From the NCBI GenBank assembly GCA_018268105.1, contig JAFDXG010000143.1:50219-114218 (forward strand): DNA of 64,000 nt. The letters run 5' to 3'. Source of the DNA: Bacteroidota bacterium (GTDB lineage: Bacteria > Bacteroidota > Bacteroidia > Chitinophagales > Chitinophagaceae). The notes beneath the pieces were generated by a model. That model had not been told where the DNA came from, made no database searches, and saw nothing but the letters and a program-made list of their open reading frames with translations. The first letter of the stretch is position 1. Each line of letters opens with the position of its first letter. Shown here one piece after another: positions 36,746 to 46,348 of this stretch. The translations under genes were made by a program, and so were the position numbers.

Positions 36746-38248
36746 TTAAGCCTCCTGGACATATTTTTTTAATTCATCGGCAATACCCCTGTCATTACTC
36801 AGCCTGGGTACCTTATTTTGTCCGCCAAGCTTTCCTATACTTTTCATATAATCAATGAATCCATTTTTTCTTACGGTGCGTATCTTAAGGGTTTGCAGAA
36901 TATGCCCGTTGATCAGATCATCATAATAGATATTGCGTTCACGCAGATTATTATCTACCAATATAGAAAAATCTTTTATGCTTTGTGGGGTGTTCTCAAA
37001 TTCTACAAACCATTCATGATAACTTTTCCCCTCACCTTGTTCTACCATTGGCGCTACAGTAAATTCAGTAATCTTCAACCCTTCTTTTTCTGCCGCTTTC
37101 ATAAGGCTGTATTCTACTTCTTCGCCTATTACATGTTCACCAAATGCTGATATAAAATGTTTAATACGCCCGGTTACCACAATGCGATAGGGGTTAAGAG
37201 ATACAAATTTTACAGTATCTCCAATATTGTATCCCCATAAGCCGGCGTTGCTGTTTATGATTAGAGCATAGTTTTCTCCGGTTTTCACATCTTTCAGATT
37301 AATTCTGGAAGGGTTGGGATTATTTAATTCCTGAATGGGAATAAACTCGAAAAATATTCCAAAATTTGTATTCAACAGCAGCCCTTCCTGTTGTTGTGAA
37401 TCCTGAAATGCAAAAAAACCCTCTGAAGCAGGGTAGGTTTCAATGGTATCCACTTGTTTTCCAATACTTTCCATTAGTTTGGCCCTATAAGGCTCAAAGT
37501 TGACGCCGCCCTGTACCAGTACGTTAAAATTGGGAAATATATCTTTTATCTTTTTGCCGCCACTTCTTGTTATCAACCGGTCAAAATACATCTGTACCCA
37601 TGGGGGGATACCACTAATCACAGTCATATCCTGGTTAATGGTTTCATCTACAATTTTTTCGAGTTTGGTTTCCCAGTCTTCAATACAATTAGTTTCATAA
37701 CTGGGCAACTGGTTGGTACGCAGGTAGCGGGGGATGAGGTGATTGGAAATTCCGCTGAGCCTGCCGGTAGGAATGCCGCCCACTCTTTCCAGTTCGGGGC
37801 TGCCGCTCAAAAAAATCATCTTTCCATCTGCGCAGGAATAATTCCCGGTTTCCACCATATAGCTAAAAAAAGCATTTCGTGCCGTATCAAAATGGTTATC
37901 AACAGACTCTTTAGTAATAGGGATATATTTGGTACCGCTAGTGGTACCTGAGGTTTTTGCAAAATAGAGAGGGATACCCTTCCATAATATATTATGTTTA
38001 CCCTCCTTAATTTGTTCTATATAGGGCTTAAAGGCTTCGTAATCTCTGATTGGAACAGACTTTATAAAGTCTTCGTAACTATTAATATTATTAAAGTCAT
38101 GGTCTTTTCCGAAAACTGTTTTACGCCCGGTTTTGATCAATTCTTTAAAGATACGTTCCTGGTCGTCCAGGGCCGTATGCATGGATTTTTTAATTTGTTT
38201 ATATATGATATTGGCAAATGGCTTTGCCAAAAGAGATTTAATCTTCAT
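36746..38248 (-). CDS. GH3 family acyl-adenylate amido synthetase-like protein
   Basis: A 500-residue protein of the GH3 (auxin-responsive promoter) family within the ANL adenylating superfamily. The ATP motif is YFAKTSGTTSGTKYIPIT, followed by IPPWVQMYFDRL, TYPASEGFFAFQD, NAGLWGYNIGDTVKFVS and the hinge region VVTGRIKHFISAFGEHVIGEE. In plants these enzymes join amino acids to acyl hormones; bacterial members are common in Bacteroidota and their substrates are mostly unknown. It is cotranscribed with dxr. Confidence 0.88.
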   Translation of the reverse strand: MKIKSLLAKPFANIIYKQIKKSMHTALDDQERIFKELIKTGRKTVFGKDHDFNNINSYEDFIKSVPIRDYEAFKPYIEQIKEGKHNILWKGIPLYFAKTSGTTSGTKYIPITKESVDNHFDTARNAFFSYMVETGNYSCADGKMIFLSGSPELERVGGIPTGRLSGISNHLIPRYLRTNQLPSYETNCIEDWETKLEKIVDETINQDMTVISGIPPWVQMYFDRLITRSGGKKIKDIFPNFNVLVQGGVNFEPYRAKLMESIGKQVDTIETYPASEGFFAFQDSQQQEGLLLNTNFGIFFEFIPIQELNNPNPSRINLKDVKTGENYALIINSNAGLWGYNIGDTVKFVSLNPYRIVVTGRIKHFISAFGEHVIGEEVEYSLMKAAEKEGLKITEFTVAPMVEQGEGKSYHEWFVEFENTPQSIKDFSILVDNNLRERNIYYDDLINGHILQTLKIRTVRKNGFIDYMKSIGKLGGQNKVPRLSNDRGIADELKKYVQEA

Positions 38249-38334
38249 TTTTACAGCAATAGTTGAGAGCGCAAAGATAACCTTACCCCCCGAAACAGGG
38301 GACTGAAATCGGGGAAGTTTTTTTCATTCATTTG

Positions 38335-38365
38335 TTTGAAAGAAACAAAATTAGCCCTACCTTTG
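38335..38365 (+). promoter_or_regulatory. Promoter of rplU-rpmA
   Basis: TTTG at 38335-38338, 19-base spacer, TACCTTTG at 38358-38365: a full Bacteroidota promoter, 20 bases before the rplU ATG. Confidence 0.75.
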
Positions 38366-38385
38366 CACTCCTTAAAATTTGCCTC

Positions 38386-38688
38386 ATGTTTGCAATAGTT
38401 AAAATAGCCGGACAGCAATTCAAAGTTACGCAGGGACAAAATCTGTACGTTCCCCATCTATCTGGTAATGCAGGAGACCAGGTTGAATTTTCAGACGTTT
38501 TGCTGGCAGACGGTACGGATAGTTTTTCTGCAGGGTCTGAAGTAAAATTGAAAGTGAAAGCAGAAATTGTGAAAGAAGTACAAGGCGATAAAGTAATTGC
38601 CTTTAAGATGAAAAGAAGAAAAGGGTTTCGTAAAAAACATGGACATCGTACTTTGTACACACAGATTAAAGTAACTGATATTGCATAA
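38386..38688 (+). CDS. rplU: 50S ribosomal protein L21
   Basis: A 100-residue L21 starting FAIVKIAGQQFKVTQGQNLY, with VKLKVKAEIVKEVQGDKVIA and the basic end KRRKGFRKKHGHRTLYTQIK. It binds 23S rRNA with L20. An earlier in-frame ATG at 38332 lies in the promoter and is rejected. Confidence 0.97.
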   Translation: MFAIVKIAGQQFKVTQGQNLYVPHLSGNAGDQVEFSDVLLADGTDSFSAGSEVKLKVKAEIVKEVQGDKVIAFKMKRRKGFRKKHGHRTLYTQIKVTDIA

Positions 38689-38748
38689 GCACCGGTTCGG
38701 TTATTGTTAACCGCTATCGAAATTGATGACTTTTAAATTTTAATTACA

Positions 38749-39015
38749 ATGGCACATAAAAAAGGTGAAGGTAGTGTAAAAAACGGCCGTGATTCGCAGA
38801 GTAAAAGACTTGGTGTGAAAATCTATGGCGGACAACCTGCAATTGCCGGTAACATCATCGTTCGTCAACGTGGTACTTCTTATCATCCAGGTAAAAATGT
38901 GGGTGTAGGAAGAGACTTTACTCTGTTCGCACTTACTGATGGTGTAGTTGAATTCAGAAAAGGAAAGGATGACAGAACATTCGTTTCTGTTTCCGCAGTT
39001 GAAGCAACTGCGTAA
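38749..39015 (+). CDS. rpmA: 50S ribosomal protein L27
   Basis: An 88-residue L27 beginning [20 protein letters not shown], with [20 protein letters not shown] and [20 protein letters not shown]. Its N-terminal tail reaches the peptidyl-transferase centre; no cleavable N-terminal extension is present. Paired with rplU as usual. Confidence 0.98.
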   Translation: MAHKKGEGSVKNGRDSQSKRLGVKIYGGQPAIAGNIIVRQRGTSYHPGKNVGVGRDFTLFALTDGVVEFRKGKDDRTFVSVSAVEATA

Positions 39016-39024
39016 AAAAAAATT

Positions 39025-39053
39025 TTGCAGTTAGAAAAATGTTTTTACTTTTA
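39025..39053 (+). promoter_or_regulatory. Candidate promoter of the small basic repeat protein
   Basis: TTG at 39025-39027, 18-base spacer and TACTTTTA at 39046-39053, one base off TAnnTTTG, 43 bases before the ATG at 39097. Confidence 0.45.
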
Positions 39054-39096
39054 TGGCGTTAATCCATTTATTATCTAACCATTAAATTCTAAAAAC

Positions 39097-39225
39097 ATGG
39101 CAACTGCAAAGAAAGCCGCAAAGAAAGCTGCTCCTAAAAAAGCTGCAAAGAAAGCTGCTCCTAAAAAAGCTGCAAAGAAAGCTGCTCCTAAAAAAGCTGC
39201 AAAGAAAGCTGCTAAGAAAAAATAA
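39097..39225 (+). CDS. Small lysine/alanine repeat protein, histone H1-like
   Basis: A 42-residue protein made almost only of Lys and Ala with three Pro. Codons 9-35 are three perfect 27-base repeats encoding KKAAPKKAA. Near-consensus promoter upstream and a strong terminator downstream support a real single gene. AKKAA repeats are typical of histone H1-like and nucleoid proteins of Bacteroidota and Chlamydia; binding to DNA or rRNA through charge is inferred. Exact repeats suggest recent expansion, so copy number may vary between strains. Confidence 0.8.
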   Translation: MATAKKAAKKAAPKKAAKKAAPKKAAKKAAPKKAAKKAAKKK

Positions 39226-39258
39226 GCTAACGCTATTTTTAAATAGAGCAAATAACTC

Positions 39259-39286
39259 AAAGTCCCGCTTGCGGGACTTTTTTTTA
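39259..39286 (+). terminator. Intrinsic terminator after the basic repeat protein
   Basis: Inverted repeat AAAGTCCCG/CGGGACTTT (39259-39267 with 39272-39280) around a 4-base loop, running into an unbroken T tract up to 39285. Confidence 0.9.
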
Positions 39287-39389
39287 TCTTTCATTTTTTC
39301 ATTCTAAAACCTGCTTTAAACCCACACCAGGTAAGGATTGTATGATACTCCTGCACTTTATTGTAATTTAGTAATTGAACTATCTTGTT

Positions 39390-41063
39390 ATGAATAATTC
39401 CATCATCGCCGATGTTTTCTCATTCCTTTCAAGGTTGATGGATATACATGGTGAAAATAGCTTCAGAACGAAATCTTATTCAATCGCAGCATTTAATATT
39501 GATAAACTTCCTGTTGAACTAAGTACCCTACCCGCAGAAAAAATATTTGCTATCAAAGGGATTGGTGAGGCTACAGGAAAAAAAATCCTTGAGATTATTG
39601 AAACCGGTGGTCTCAAAATTCTGAAAGAATATTTGTTGAAAACCCCACCAGAGGTTGTTGAAATGTTAAATATTAAAGGACTTGGACCCAAAAAAATTGC
39701 AGTGATATGGAAAGAGATGGGTATTGAAACGCTTGGCGAATTGTTATACGCCTGCAATGAAAATCGTTTATTACTGTATAAAGGATTTGGTGAAAAGACA
39801 CAACAAAGCGTAAAAGCTGCTATTAATTTTTATCTGAGAAGTAAAGGAAGTTATCTGTATGCCGATATAGAGTCTTTCGCGTATGTATTGAATCAACAAT
39901 TAGTAACACAATTTATAAACGAAAAAATTGAATTAACGGGTGCATTCAAACGGCAGTCTCCAACTATTGAAATGCTGGAATGGGTATCAACTGCTGATCG
40001 TGCATCACTTCTGGAGTATTTTAAATCACAATCACTTACTGTAGCAGAGGAAAGTGAGCAGTTTACTGTTTTTAAATCTACGGATAATATTTCACTCAAA
40101 TTTTATCATGCCTGCGAAAGTGACTTTGGTACCATTCTTTTTCATACTACCTGCTCGGGTTCTTTCTTAAAAGCATGGAAAGTGATGTTTCCGGAAACTG
40201 AAGTTTATGCAGATGAAAAAAAGGTGTTTGATGCTGCAAATGTTCCTTACATCCTGCCTTGCTTGCGCGAAAAAGATTCTTTTCTTTCAAAAATTGCCGA
40301 CAATAGCATACCTGATATAATACAACCTGGTGACATTAGAGGAGTTATACATAGCCACAGCAACTGGAGTGATGGAATAAACAGCATTGAAGAAATGGCG
40401 AAAGGAGCAATTGAAATGGGCTTTGAATATATCGTAATGAGCGACCATAGCAAATCTGCATTTTATGCCAATGGTCTTAAGGAAGAAAAGATAAAAGAAC
40501 AACATCTATATATAGATGAACTAAACGAAAAGTTCTGGCCATTCAGGATATTTAAAGGTATAGAGGCTGATATTTTAAGCGATGGCAGCCTTGATTACAG
40601 TAATGAAGTATTAGCTACATTTGACCTTGTAATTGCATCCGTACATTCAAATTTGAAAATGACGGAAGAAAAAGCTATGCTGAGGTTACTGGGAGCTATT
40701 CAAAATCCATATACAACAATTATTGGACACCTGACAGGAAGGCTATTGTTGAGCAGGGAGGGTTACCCGGTAGATCATGAAAAGATAATCAGAGCCTGTG
40801 TAGAAAATAATGTGGTGATTGAGCTCAATGCACATCCCAGTCGTCTGGATATAGATTGGAGTTATATTGATAGTGTATTGAAAATGGGTGCAATGATTTC
40901 CATTAATCCGGATGCCCATTCTGTAGATGGTTTCAGGCATATTAAATATGGAGTTCTGGCAGCCCAAAAAGGAGGTATGGAATCAAAGCATAATCTTAGC
41001 AGCTACGATTTGAAATCATTGGAACTATACCTGGAACAAAAGAAATCAAAAAGAAACCCGTAG
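39390..41063 (+). CDS. polX: PolX-family protein with intact PHP domain and degraded polymerase site
   Basis: A 557-residue protein with the bacterial PolX layout: helix-hairpin-helix region (FAIKGIGEATGKKI and LNIKGLGPKKIAVIW), polymerase-like core (about 150-300) and PHP domain (about 315-557). The PHP metal residues are present in GVIHSHSNWSDG, MSDHSKS, GIEADIL, ASVHS, GHLTGR and INPDAHS. In contrast the palm signature that should read GS-x-R-R ... D-I-D reads TGAFKRQSPTIEMLEWVS (183-200): Ser and both catalytic Asp are changed. It is therefore probably a 3'-5' exonuclease only. ATG at 39390 is preferred to a TTG 15 bases earlier. Confidence 0.9.
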   Translation: MNNSIIADVFSFLSRLMDIHGENSFRTKSYSIAAFNIDKLPVELSTLPAEKIFAIKGIGEATGKKILEIIETGGLKILKEYLLKTPPEVVEMLNIKGLGPKKIAVIWKEMGIETLGELLYACNENRLLLYKGFGEKTQQSVKAAINFYLRSKGSYLYADIESFAYVLNQQLVTQFINEKIELTGAFKRQSPTIEMLEWVSTADRASLLEYFKSQSLTVAEESEQFTVFKSTDNISLKFYHACESDFGTILFHTTCSGSFLKAWKVMFPETEVYADEKKVFDAANVPYILPCLREKDSFLSKIADNSIPDIIQPGDIRGVIHSHSNWSDGINSIEEMAKGAIEMGFEYIVMSDHSKSAFYANGLKEEKIKEQHLYIDELNEKFWPFRIFKGIEADILSDGSLDYSNEVLATFDLVIASVHSNLKMTEEKAMLRLLGAIQNPYTTIIGHLTGRLLLSREGYPVDHEKIIRACVENNVVIELNAHPSRLDIDWSYIDSVLKMGAMISINPDAHSVDGFRHIKYGVLAAQKGGMESKHNLSSYDLKSLELYLEQKKSKRNP

Positions 41064-41149
41064 GTTGAAATTGCCGGCAGCCTGCTAAATATTTTGTTTA
41101 AATACTCAATAAACAGGACGCTGACAAGTTCTCTTTATAAATTGCCTGA

Positions 41150-44100
41150 TTGATACCTAAAAACCATAGAAAACTGTGCTTTTTTTGGGTGGTTGTGCTA
41201 TGCAGTTACCTTTCTTCTGCTCTGGCACAGTTGCCCGACTATCATTTGCAATTATTTGACTATACGACAGGTATATTGCCCGGAGGTATTAATGCCCTGA
41301 TAAAAGATAAAAACAGTGTTTTGTGGCTGCAATATGAAGATCGGGTACAGCGATTTGACGGTCAACAGACTCAGACCTTCAGACCAGACCCATTTTTGCA
41401 GCATATTTATTGCGATTCCAATGGCCGGGTATGGGTGATTGCAAAGGAAAATGTATTCCTTTTCTCTGAAAAATCAGGAACTTTCAAAAATATAACGGTG
41501 AACAAAAAGCAAGAACACCTGCTTTTAGGTTCTGTGATTGAGTTACCCGGAAACCAGACCTGTCTAATATCAGACCATGGATTATATAAGTTTGATGAAA
41601 AAAGTCAGTTCTTCGACCGAGTGGAAGATCAGCCCTTTTTCAATCATGTACTTTTACCAGATGCCTGTGCAGTTTGGGGCAATAAACTTTTTGTCCATAA
41701 CGACAGATACCTATTTCGCTATGATGTAAAAACACATCAGGTAGACAGCATGTCGGCCTATCTTTTATATGGAATATACCCAATTACAGAAGACAGTGTA
41801 TTAATCAGTCCTCATGGAGACATAGTAAGATGGTATGATTTTAAAACCAGGACCAATAATGTTGCCAAAATAAAATCAGACAAGAATGAAAGTTTCAGCC
41901 TTAGAAATGTAGTAGCCATCTCTCCCAGGCGTTTTTTGCTGGCTTCTTCAAGTGGTATTATCGAATATGATGCCGACCGAAATGAATTTTTGAAAAAAAA
42001 TTTTTTTCTTCATGGCAGAAATGTTGCCACTAATGAACTGGCTACGTATATCTGTTATGATGAATCAGAAGGTTATGCATGGGTATCTACTACTGAAGGA
42101 GTCGCAAGATTTGCCATACGAAATCAGCCCTTTGGATTTATTAAGATTAAACATTTGAATGATGAGATTTCAGCAAATGTTGACGATGTACACCGAATGA
42201 CAGAGGATAAATATGGTAACCTCTGGATTGCTAACGGATACGGTTTTGCCTGCCTGGGGAAAAACAGGAGTAGTTGGAAATTATATCCACCTGTAAGGAA
42301 TGATACCACACGGCTTAGTCATGAATCAGTACGTGGTTTGGCCTATGACGGAAAATATTTAATACTTGGGCCTACCAATACCGGCATTTGGTTATTTAAT
42401 CCCGAAACTGAAAAATTCAAACGTCCTATATACGATAATACAACTACAAAACAGACGATAGAAAAAGAATATATAAGTGATATAACTATTCTGCCTAATG
42501 GCAATCACCTGGTATTGGGTGATGCTGCATTGTATATACTTGAAAAAAACAGTTACCGGTTGTCAATGCTATCCCACCTGCAAACCGGAACTGATCATAA
42601 AAACTTTGCCCTGGTACGAAACGATGGAATGCTGTGGATAGGTGCACCCACCGGATTATATTATGTTGACAGTGCTTTACAGCATTTTAACCAGATAGAA
42701 ATCCCTGCGGACTACCTTCCGGTTTCGGGAGGCTTTCTGCTTGATAATAATGATCTTTTAGTTTCTTGTAAAAGGGGTTTGTTTACTGCACATTATTCCG
42801 ATGGGAAGGTAGAATTGATAAAAAGAACAAATGCTTTTGATAACAGGCTGCTGCATATTATTTACCAGGATCACAAAGGGGTGATATGGGGAGGGTCTGA
42901 CAGAGGGATGTACCGGTATGATCCCACAACTTCCAAATTGAACCTGTTTGATTTTTCAGACAATATCCAGGGGTATACTTTTAACAATTGTGCCTGGTAT
43001 CGCGACAGGGAAGGTGTACTTTATTTTGGAGGGACCAACGGAATGAACTACTGGCAGCCTGAAAAATTTTCTTATGAATCTAATATCCTTTATACCTATA
43101 TCAGCAAGGCTCAGGTAGGCAATAAAGAATATACACAGTACACCATACATGAATTACCTCCGTTAAAATACTCAGAGAGATCAATAGATGTTGTTTTTTC
43201 TGCAGCATATTTCAATAGTCAGGAAAAAATAAAATACCGGTATAAACTAAAAGGTTTTGATAAACACTGGAAGGAATTAGGTAATGGTAATACTCTCCGG
43301 TTCACATCCCTGTCTCCTGGTGATTATACTTTGGTGATGCAGGCCAGCCTCAACAGGGTGGATTGGCAACCTTCAAAAAACGTATTATCGTTTCGGATAT
43401 TAGCCCCTTTTTGGCTATCCTGGTGGTTCATTGTTTTATGTGCACTGGCAATGATTGGGATGTTGATTCTAATCCTGTTCAATCATCGCCGTAAGATTAA
43501 AGAAAAGCAGGAAGAGTTGGAAGCTGCTCAGGCTATAAATTATTTTGCTTCCAGCATGTATGGATATCAATCAATAGAAACGATTTTATGGGATGTTGCT
43601 AAAAATTGTATTGGTCGGCTGTATTTTGAAGATTGTGTGATTTATTTATTAGATGAAGACAGGAACTTGCTTATACAAAAAGCAGCATTTGGCCCAAAAA
43701 CACCAAAATTTCATCAAATAGTGAACCCTTTGGAAATACCGGTAGGCGAGGGTATTACCGGTAGTGTAGCATTAAGTGGTAAGGCAGAGATTGTAAATGA
43801 TACTTCGGCAGACCCCAGGTATATAGTGGATGACATCAGACGTTTATCGGAAATTACAGTTCCCATCAAGGAAGGCGATAAGGTTTTAGGTATCATTGAT
43901 TGCGAACACTCAAAAAAAGGGTTTTTTACTCAAAGGCATTTATTTATTCTTACAACAATTGCGTCACTTTGTGCAAGTAAAATTGTCAGAGCCAGGGTAG
44001 AAGAACAAAAACAGGATGCTGAAAAAGTGCTGAGAGACACAAAACAAAAAATGGCGGAAGTAGAAATGCAGGCATTGAGGGCGCAAATGAATCCTCATTT

Positions 44101-44695
44101 TATTTTCAATTGTCTGAATTCAATCAACAGGTATATTGTAAAAAGTGATCAGGCAACAGCATCGTTGTACCTTACACGTTTTGCTAAACTCATCCGGCTG
44201 ATATTGGACAATTCAAATAATAAATCTGTCTCTCTCAGTAGTGAGCTTGAGGCGCTCAGGTTGTATATTGAAATGGAAACAATACGTTTTGAAAAACAGT
44301 TTACGTATTCAATAGATGTGGAAAATGATGTGCATGCAGACTATATTCAGGTACCCCCATTGATTATACAGCCATTTGTAGAGAATGCGATATGGCATGG
44401 TTTGCTGCACAAGGAGTCTGCCGGGCATCTTGCCATCCATTTCAGCCGTAAAATTTCAGGAATATTGGAATGTGTAATAGAAGATAATGGAGTGGGAAGA
44501 GAGAAAGCCAAAGAATTGAAAAGCAGGTCTACATCTACTAAAAAATCTTTGGGTATGAAGCTGACTGTTGACAGATTGTCGCTGCTTAATAAAGAAACAT
44601 TCAGGGATGCAACAGTAGAAGTATTTGATCTTAAAAATATTCGTGGTGAATCATCAGGCACAAAAGTGATATTGAAAATTCCTGTTGATGCCTGA
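41150..44695 (+). CDS. Reg_prop/Y_Y_Y sensor with GAF and LytS-type kinase domains
   Basis: An 1181-residue membrane sensor with a TTG start and a signal peptide ending near SSALAQ. The periplasmic part (about 25-740) has two-component propeller repeats, for example LPDYHLQLFDYTTGILPGGI, followed by a Y_Y_Y domain (YRYKLKGFDKHWKELG). One membrane helix (about 755-780) leads to a GAF domain (about 800-950) and a His_kinase domain of LytS type with QMNPHFIFNCLNSINRYIV and the ATP site IQPFVENAIWHGL and DNGVGREKA. These proteins often sense polysaccharide fragments; here no sugar-utilisation locus is adjacent. It is followed by its LytTR regulator 15 bases on. Confidence 0.9.
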   Translation: MIPKNHRKLCFFWVVVLCSYLSSALAQLPDYHLQLFDYTTGILPGGINALIKDKNSVLWLQYEDRVQRFDGQQTQTFRPDPFLQHIYCDSNGRVWVIAKENVFLFSEKSGTFKNITVNKKQEHLLLGSVIELPGNQTCLISDHGLYKFDEKSQFFDRVEDQPFFNHVLLPDACAVWGNKLFVHNDRYLFRYDVKTHQVDSMSAYLLYGIYPITEDSVLISPHGDIVRWYDFKTRTNNVAKIKSDKNESFSLRNVVAISPRRFLLASSSGIIEYDADRNEFLKKNFFLHGRNVATNELATYICYDESEGYAWVSTTEGVARFAIRNQPFGFIKIKHLNDEISANVDDVHRMTEDKYGNLWIANGYGFACLGKNRSSWKLYPPVRNDTTRLSHESVRGLAYDGKYLILGPTNTGIWLFNPETEKFKRPIYDNTTTKQTIEKEYISDITILPNGNHLVLGDAALYILEKNSYRLSMLSHLQTGTDHKNFALVRNDGMLWIGAPTGLYYVDSALQHFNQIEIPADYLPVSGGFLLDNNDLLVSCKRGLFTAHYSDGKVELIKRTNAFDNRLLHIIYQDHKGVIWGGSDRGMYRYDPTTSKLNLFDFSDNIQGYTFNNCAWYRDREGVLYFGGTNGMNYWQPEKFSYESNILYTYISKAQVGNKEYTQYTIHELPPLKYSERSIDVVFSAAYFNSQEKIKYRYKLKGFDKHWKELGNGNTLRFTSLSPGDYTLVMQASLNRVDWQPSKNVLSFRILAPFWLSWWFIVLCALAMIGMLILILFNHRRKIKEKQEELEAAQAINYFASSMYGYQSIETILWDVAKNCIGRLYFEDCVIYLLDEDRNLLIQKAAFGPKTPKFHQIVNPLEIPVGEGITGSVALSGKAEIVNDTSADPRYIVDDIRRLSEITVPIKEGDKVLGIIDCEHSKKGFFTQRHLFILTTIASLCASKIVRARVEEQKQDAEKVLRDTKQKMAEVEMQALRAQMNPHFIFNCLNSINRYIVKSDQATASLYLTRFAKLIRLILDNSNNKSVSLSSELEALRLYIEMETIRFEKQFTYSIDVENDVHADYIQVPPLIIQPFVENAIWHGLLHKESAGHLAIHFSRKISGILECVIEDNGVGREKAKELKSRSTSTKKSLGMKLTVDRLSLLNKETFRDATVEVFDLKNIRGESSGTKVILKIPVDA

Positions 44696-44710
44696 TTAAA
44701 ATTTAAAGAA

Positions 44711-45460
44711 ATGATAACTTGTATTTTGATTGATGATGAGCGCAATGCGCTGGAAATGATGGAGTGGTTACTTAAAACCTATTGCCCGCAGGTACATATA
44801 CTTGATATGTGCAGTTCGGCCGAGGCAGGGATTGAAGCGATACGTAAAAAAAAGCCAGATGTGGTTTTTCTTGATATAGAAATGCCTAAGATGAATGGAT
44901 TTGATATGCTGGAACAATTTGATACACTATCTTTTGATGTAGTATTTTGTACGGCTTATGACCAGTTTGCCATTAAGGCATTTCATTACAGCGCATTAAA
45001 TTATTTGCTTAAACCTATAGATCCGGACGACCTGATAAGTACAGTTAAAAGGATAGAAGAAAGAAAAAGCATCCCTACCAAAGAGCAGTTTGCTCTTTTA
45101 CTGCAAAGTATGCAACAGCCTCCTAAAAATACACCTCATCGTATTGCGCTTTCTTCCGGAGACGGGCTGATCTTTATTCCCACCAGCGATATTGTGTATT
45201 GTGAGGCAGAGAGTAATTACACTACAGTGGTACTTACGGGAGGGAAGAAAGTTGTTGTTTCAAAAGTTTTAAAAGAAATTGATGAAGCATTAAGTGGTCC
45301 CGATTTTTTCAGGGTACACAGTTCATTTCTCATCAATCTCAATCATATCAAAAAATTTGTAAGGGTAGATGGCGGCTATATTGTGATGGACAACGATGCC
45401 ACCATCAATATTTCCAGAAGCAGGCGCCAGGAATTTATGGAGATGTTTTCCAAGTTTTAA
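44711..45460 (+). CDS. LytTR-family response regulator
   Basis: A 249-residue regulator. The receiver domain has the acidic pair IDDERNA, the phospho-acceptor Asp in VVFLDIEMPKMNG and Lys in NYLLKPIDPDD. The C-terminal LytTR DNA-binding domain shows IVYCEAESNYTTVVL, FFRVHSSFLINLNHIKKFVR and INISRSRRQEF. Partner of the Reg_prop kinase directly upstream. It ends 9 bases before the convergent murQ gene. Confidence 0.93.
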   Translation: MITCILIDDERNALEMMEWLLKTYCPQVHILDMCSSAEAGIEAIRKKKPDVVFLDIEMPKMNGFDMLEQFDTLSFDVVFCTAYDQFAIKAFHYSALNYLLKPIDPDDLISTVKRIEERKSIPTKEQFALLLQSMQQPPKNTPHRIALSSGDGLIFIPTSDIVYCEAESNYTTVVLTGGKKVVVSKVLKEIDEALSGPDFFRVHSSFLINLNHIKKFVRVDGGYIVMDNDATINISRSRRQEFMEMFSKF

Positions 45461-45468
45461 TTATTTCC

Positions 45469-46305
45469 TTACCGGTGATTGCTTTCACCAGATTGAAAAA
45501 CTTTCATAGCCTTTTTAACGCTTCCTGTTTTGAGTAGCAGCGCTTTTGCCTGTTCATAGTCGGAAATACCTGTTTTTTCCATCAGCATTTTTGCGCCTCT
45601 GTCTACCAGTTTCGTATTGCTCAGCAGCATGTGGACCATAGTATTGTCGTCCACACGTCCCAGTTGAATCATTACAGAAGTAGAGATCATATTAAGGACG
45701 AGCTTCTGAGAGGTGCCACTTTTCATACGTGTACTACCGGTAACGAATTCCGGACCAACAGCTATTTCTATTGGAAAATCAGCTTCCTCAGTAAGAGGAG
45801 AGCCAGGGTTGTTGGTAATACATCCGGTTATTATTCCTTCCAGCCTGCATTTTTTTAATGCCGCTATCACATAAGGAGTAGTGCCACTGGCAGCTATTCC
45901 AATTACTACATCTTTACTGCTAACCTGGTATTTTAACAGGTCTTCCCATCCCTGGGTACTGCTGTCTTCTGCATATTCCACAGGTTGAGTCATGGCTTTT
46001 TTCCCGCCCGCAATAATACCTGTAACCAGTTCCGGAGATACACCATAAGTAGGCGGACATTCACTGGCATCCACTATAGCGAGCCTGCCACTTGTACCTG
46101 CACCTATGTAAAAAAGTCGTCCTCCGGCAAGCATCTTATCTACAATTGCTGAAACCAGCCTCTCAATTTGGGGTATTATTTTTTCAATAGCAAACGGAAC
46201 TTTTTTGTCTTCCTCATTGATATGGGTAAGTATTTCTAATACTGACATCTTTTCAAGATGACGATACTGGGAAGGCTGTTCTGTTATTTTAACAAACTGC
46301 TTCAT
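45469..46305 (-). CDS. murQ: N-acetylmuramic acid 6-phosphate etherase
   Basis: A 278-residue SIS-domain lyase with the MurQ signatures FYIGAGTSGRLAIVDASECPPTYG and GPEFVTGSTRMKSGTSQKLVLNM (quoted in part), and GIAASGTTPYVI. It cleaves the lactyl ether of MurNAc-6-phosphate to give GlcNAc-6-phosphate in peptidoglycan recycling. The length is a little under E. coli MurQ (298). It is preceded on the same strand by an amino-sugar kinase-like gene 43 bases away, which fits a recycling pair. Confidence 0.95.
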   Translation of the reverse strand: MKQFVKITEQPSQYRHLEKMSVLEILTHINEEDKKVPFAIEKIIPQIERLVSAIVDKMLAGGRLFYIGAGTSGRLAIVDASECPPTYGVSPELVTGIIAGGKKAMTQPVEYAEDSSTQGWEDLLKYQVSSKDVVIGIAASGTTPYVIAALKKCRLEGIITGCITNNPGSPLTEEADFPIEIAVGPEFVTGSTRMKSGTSQKLVLNMISTSVMIQLGRVDDNTMVHMLLSNTKLVDRGAKMLMEKTGISDYEQAKALLLKTGSVKKAMKVFQSGESNHR

Positions 46306-46348
46306 GAAACATTTACTGTTGTTAATTAGTATATAAAAAAGTATCAGA

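Noticed and set aside
39075..39294. Two minus-strand open frames of Phe/Ala/Leu composition
   Set aside because: They are reverse-complement images of the Lys/Ala repeat gene and its terminator; composition follows from the repeats.
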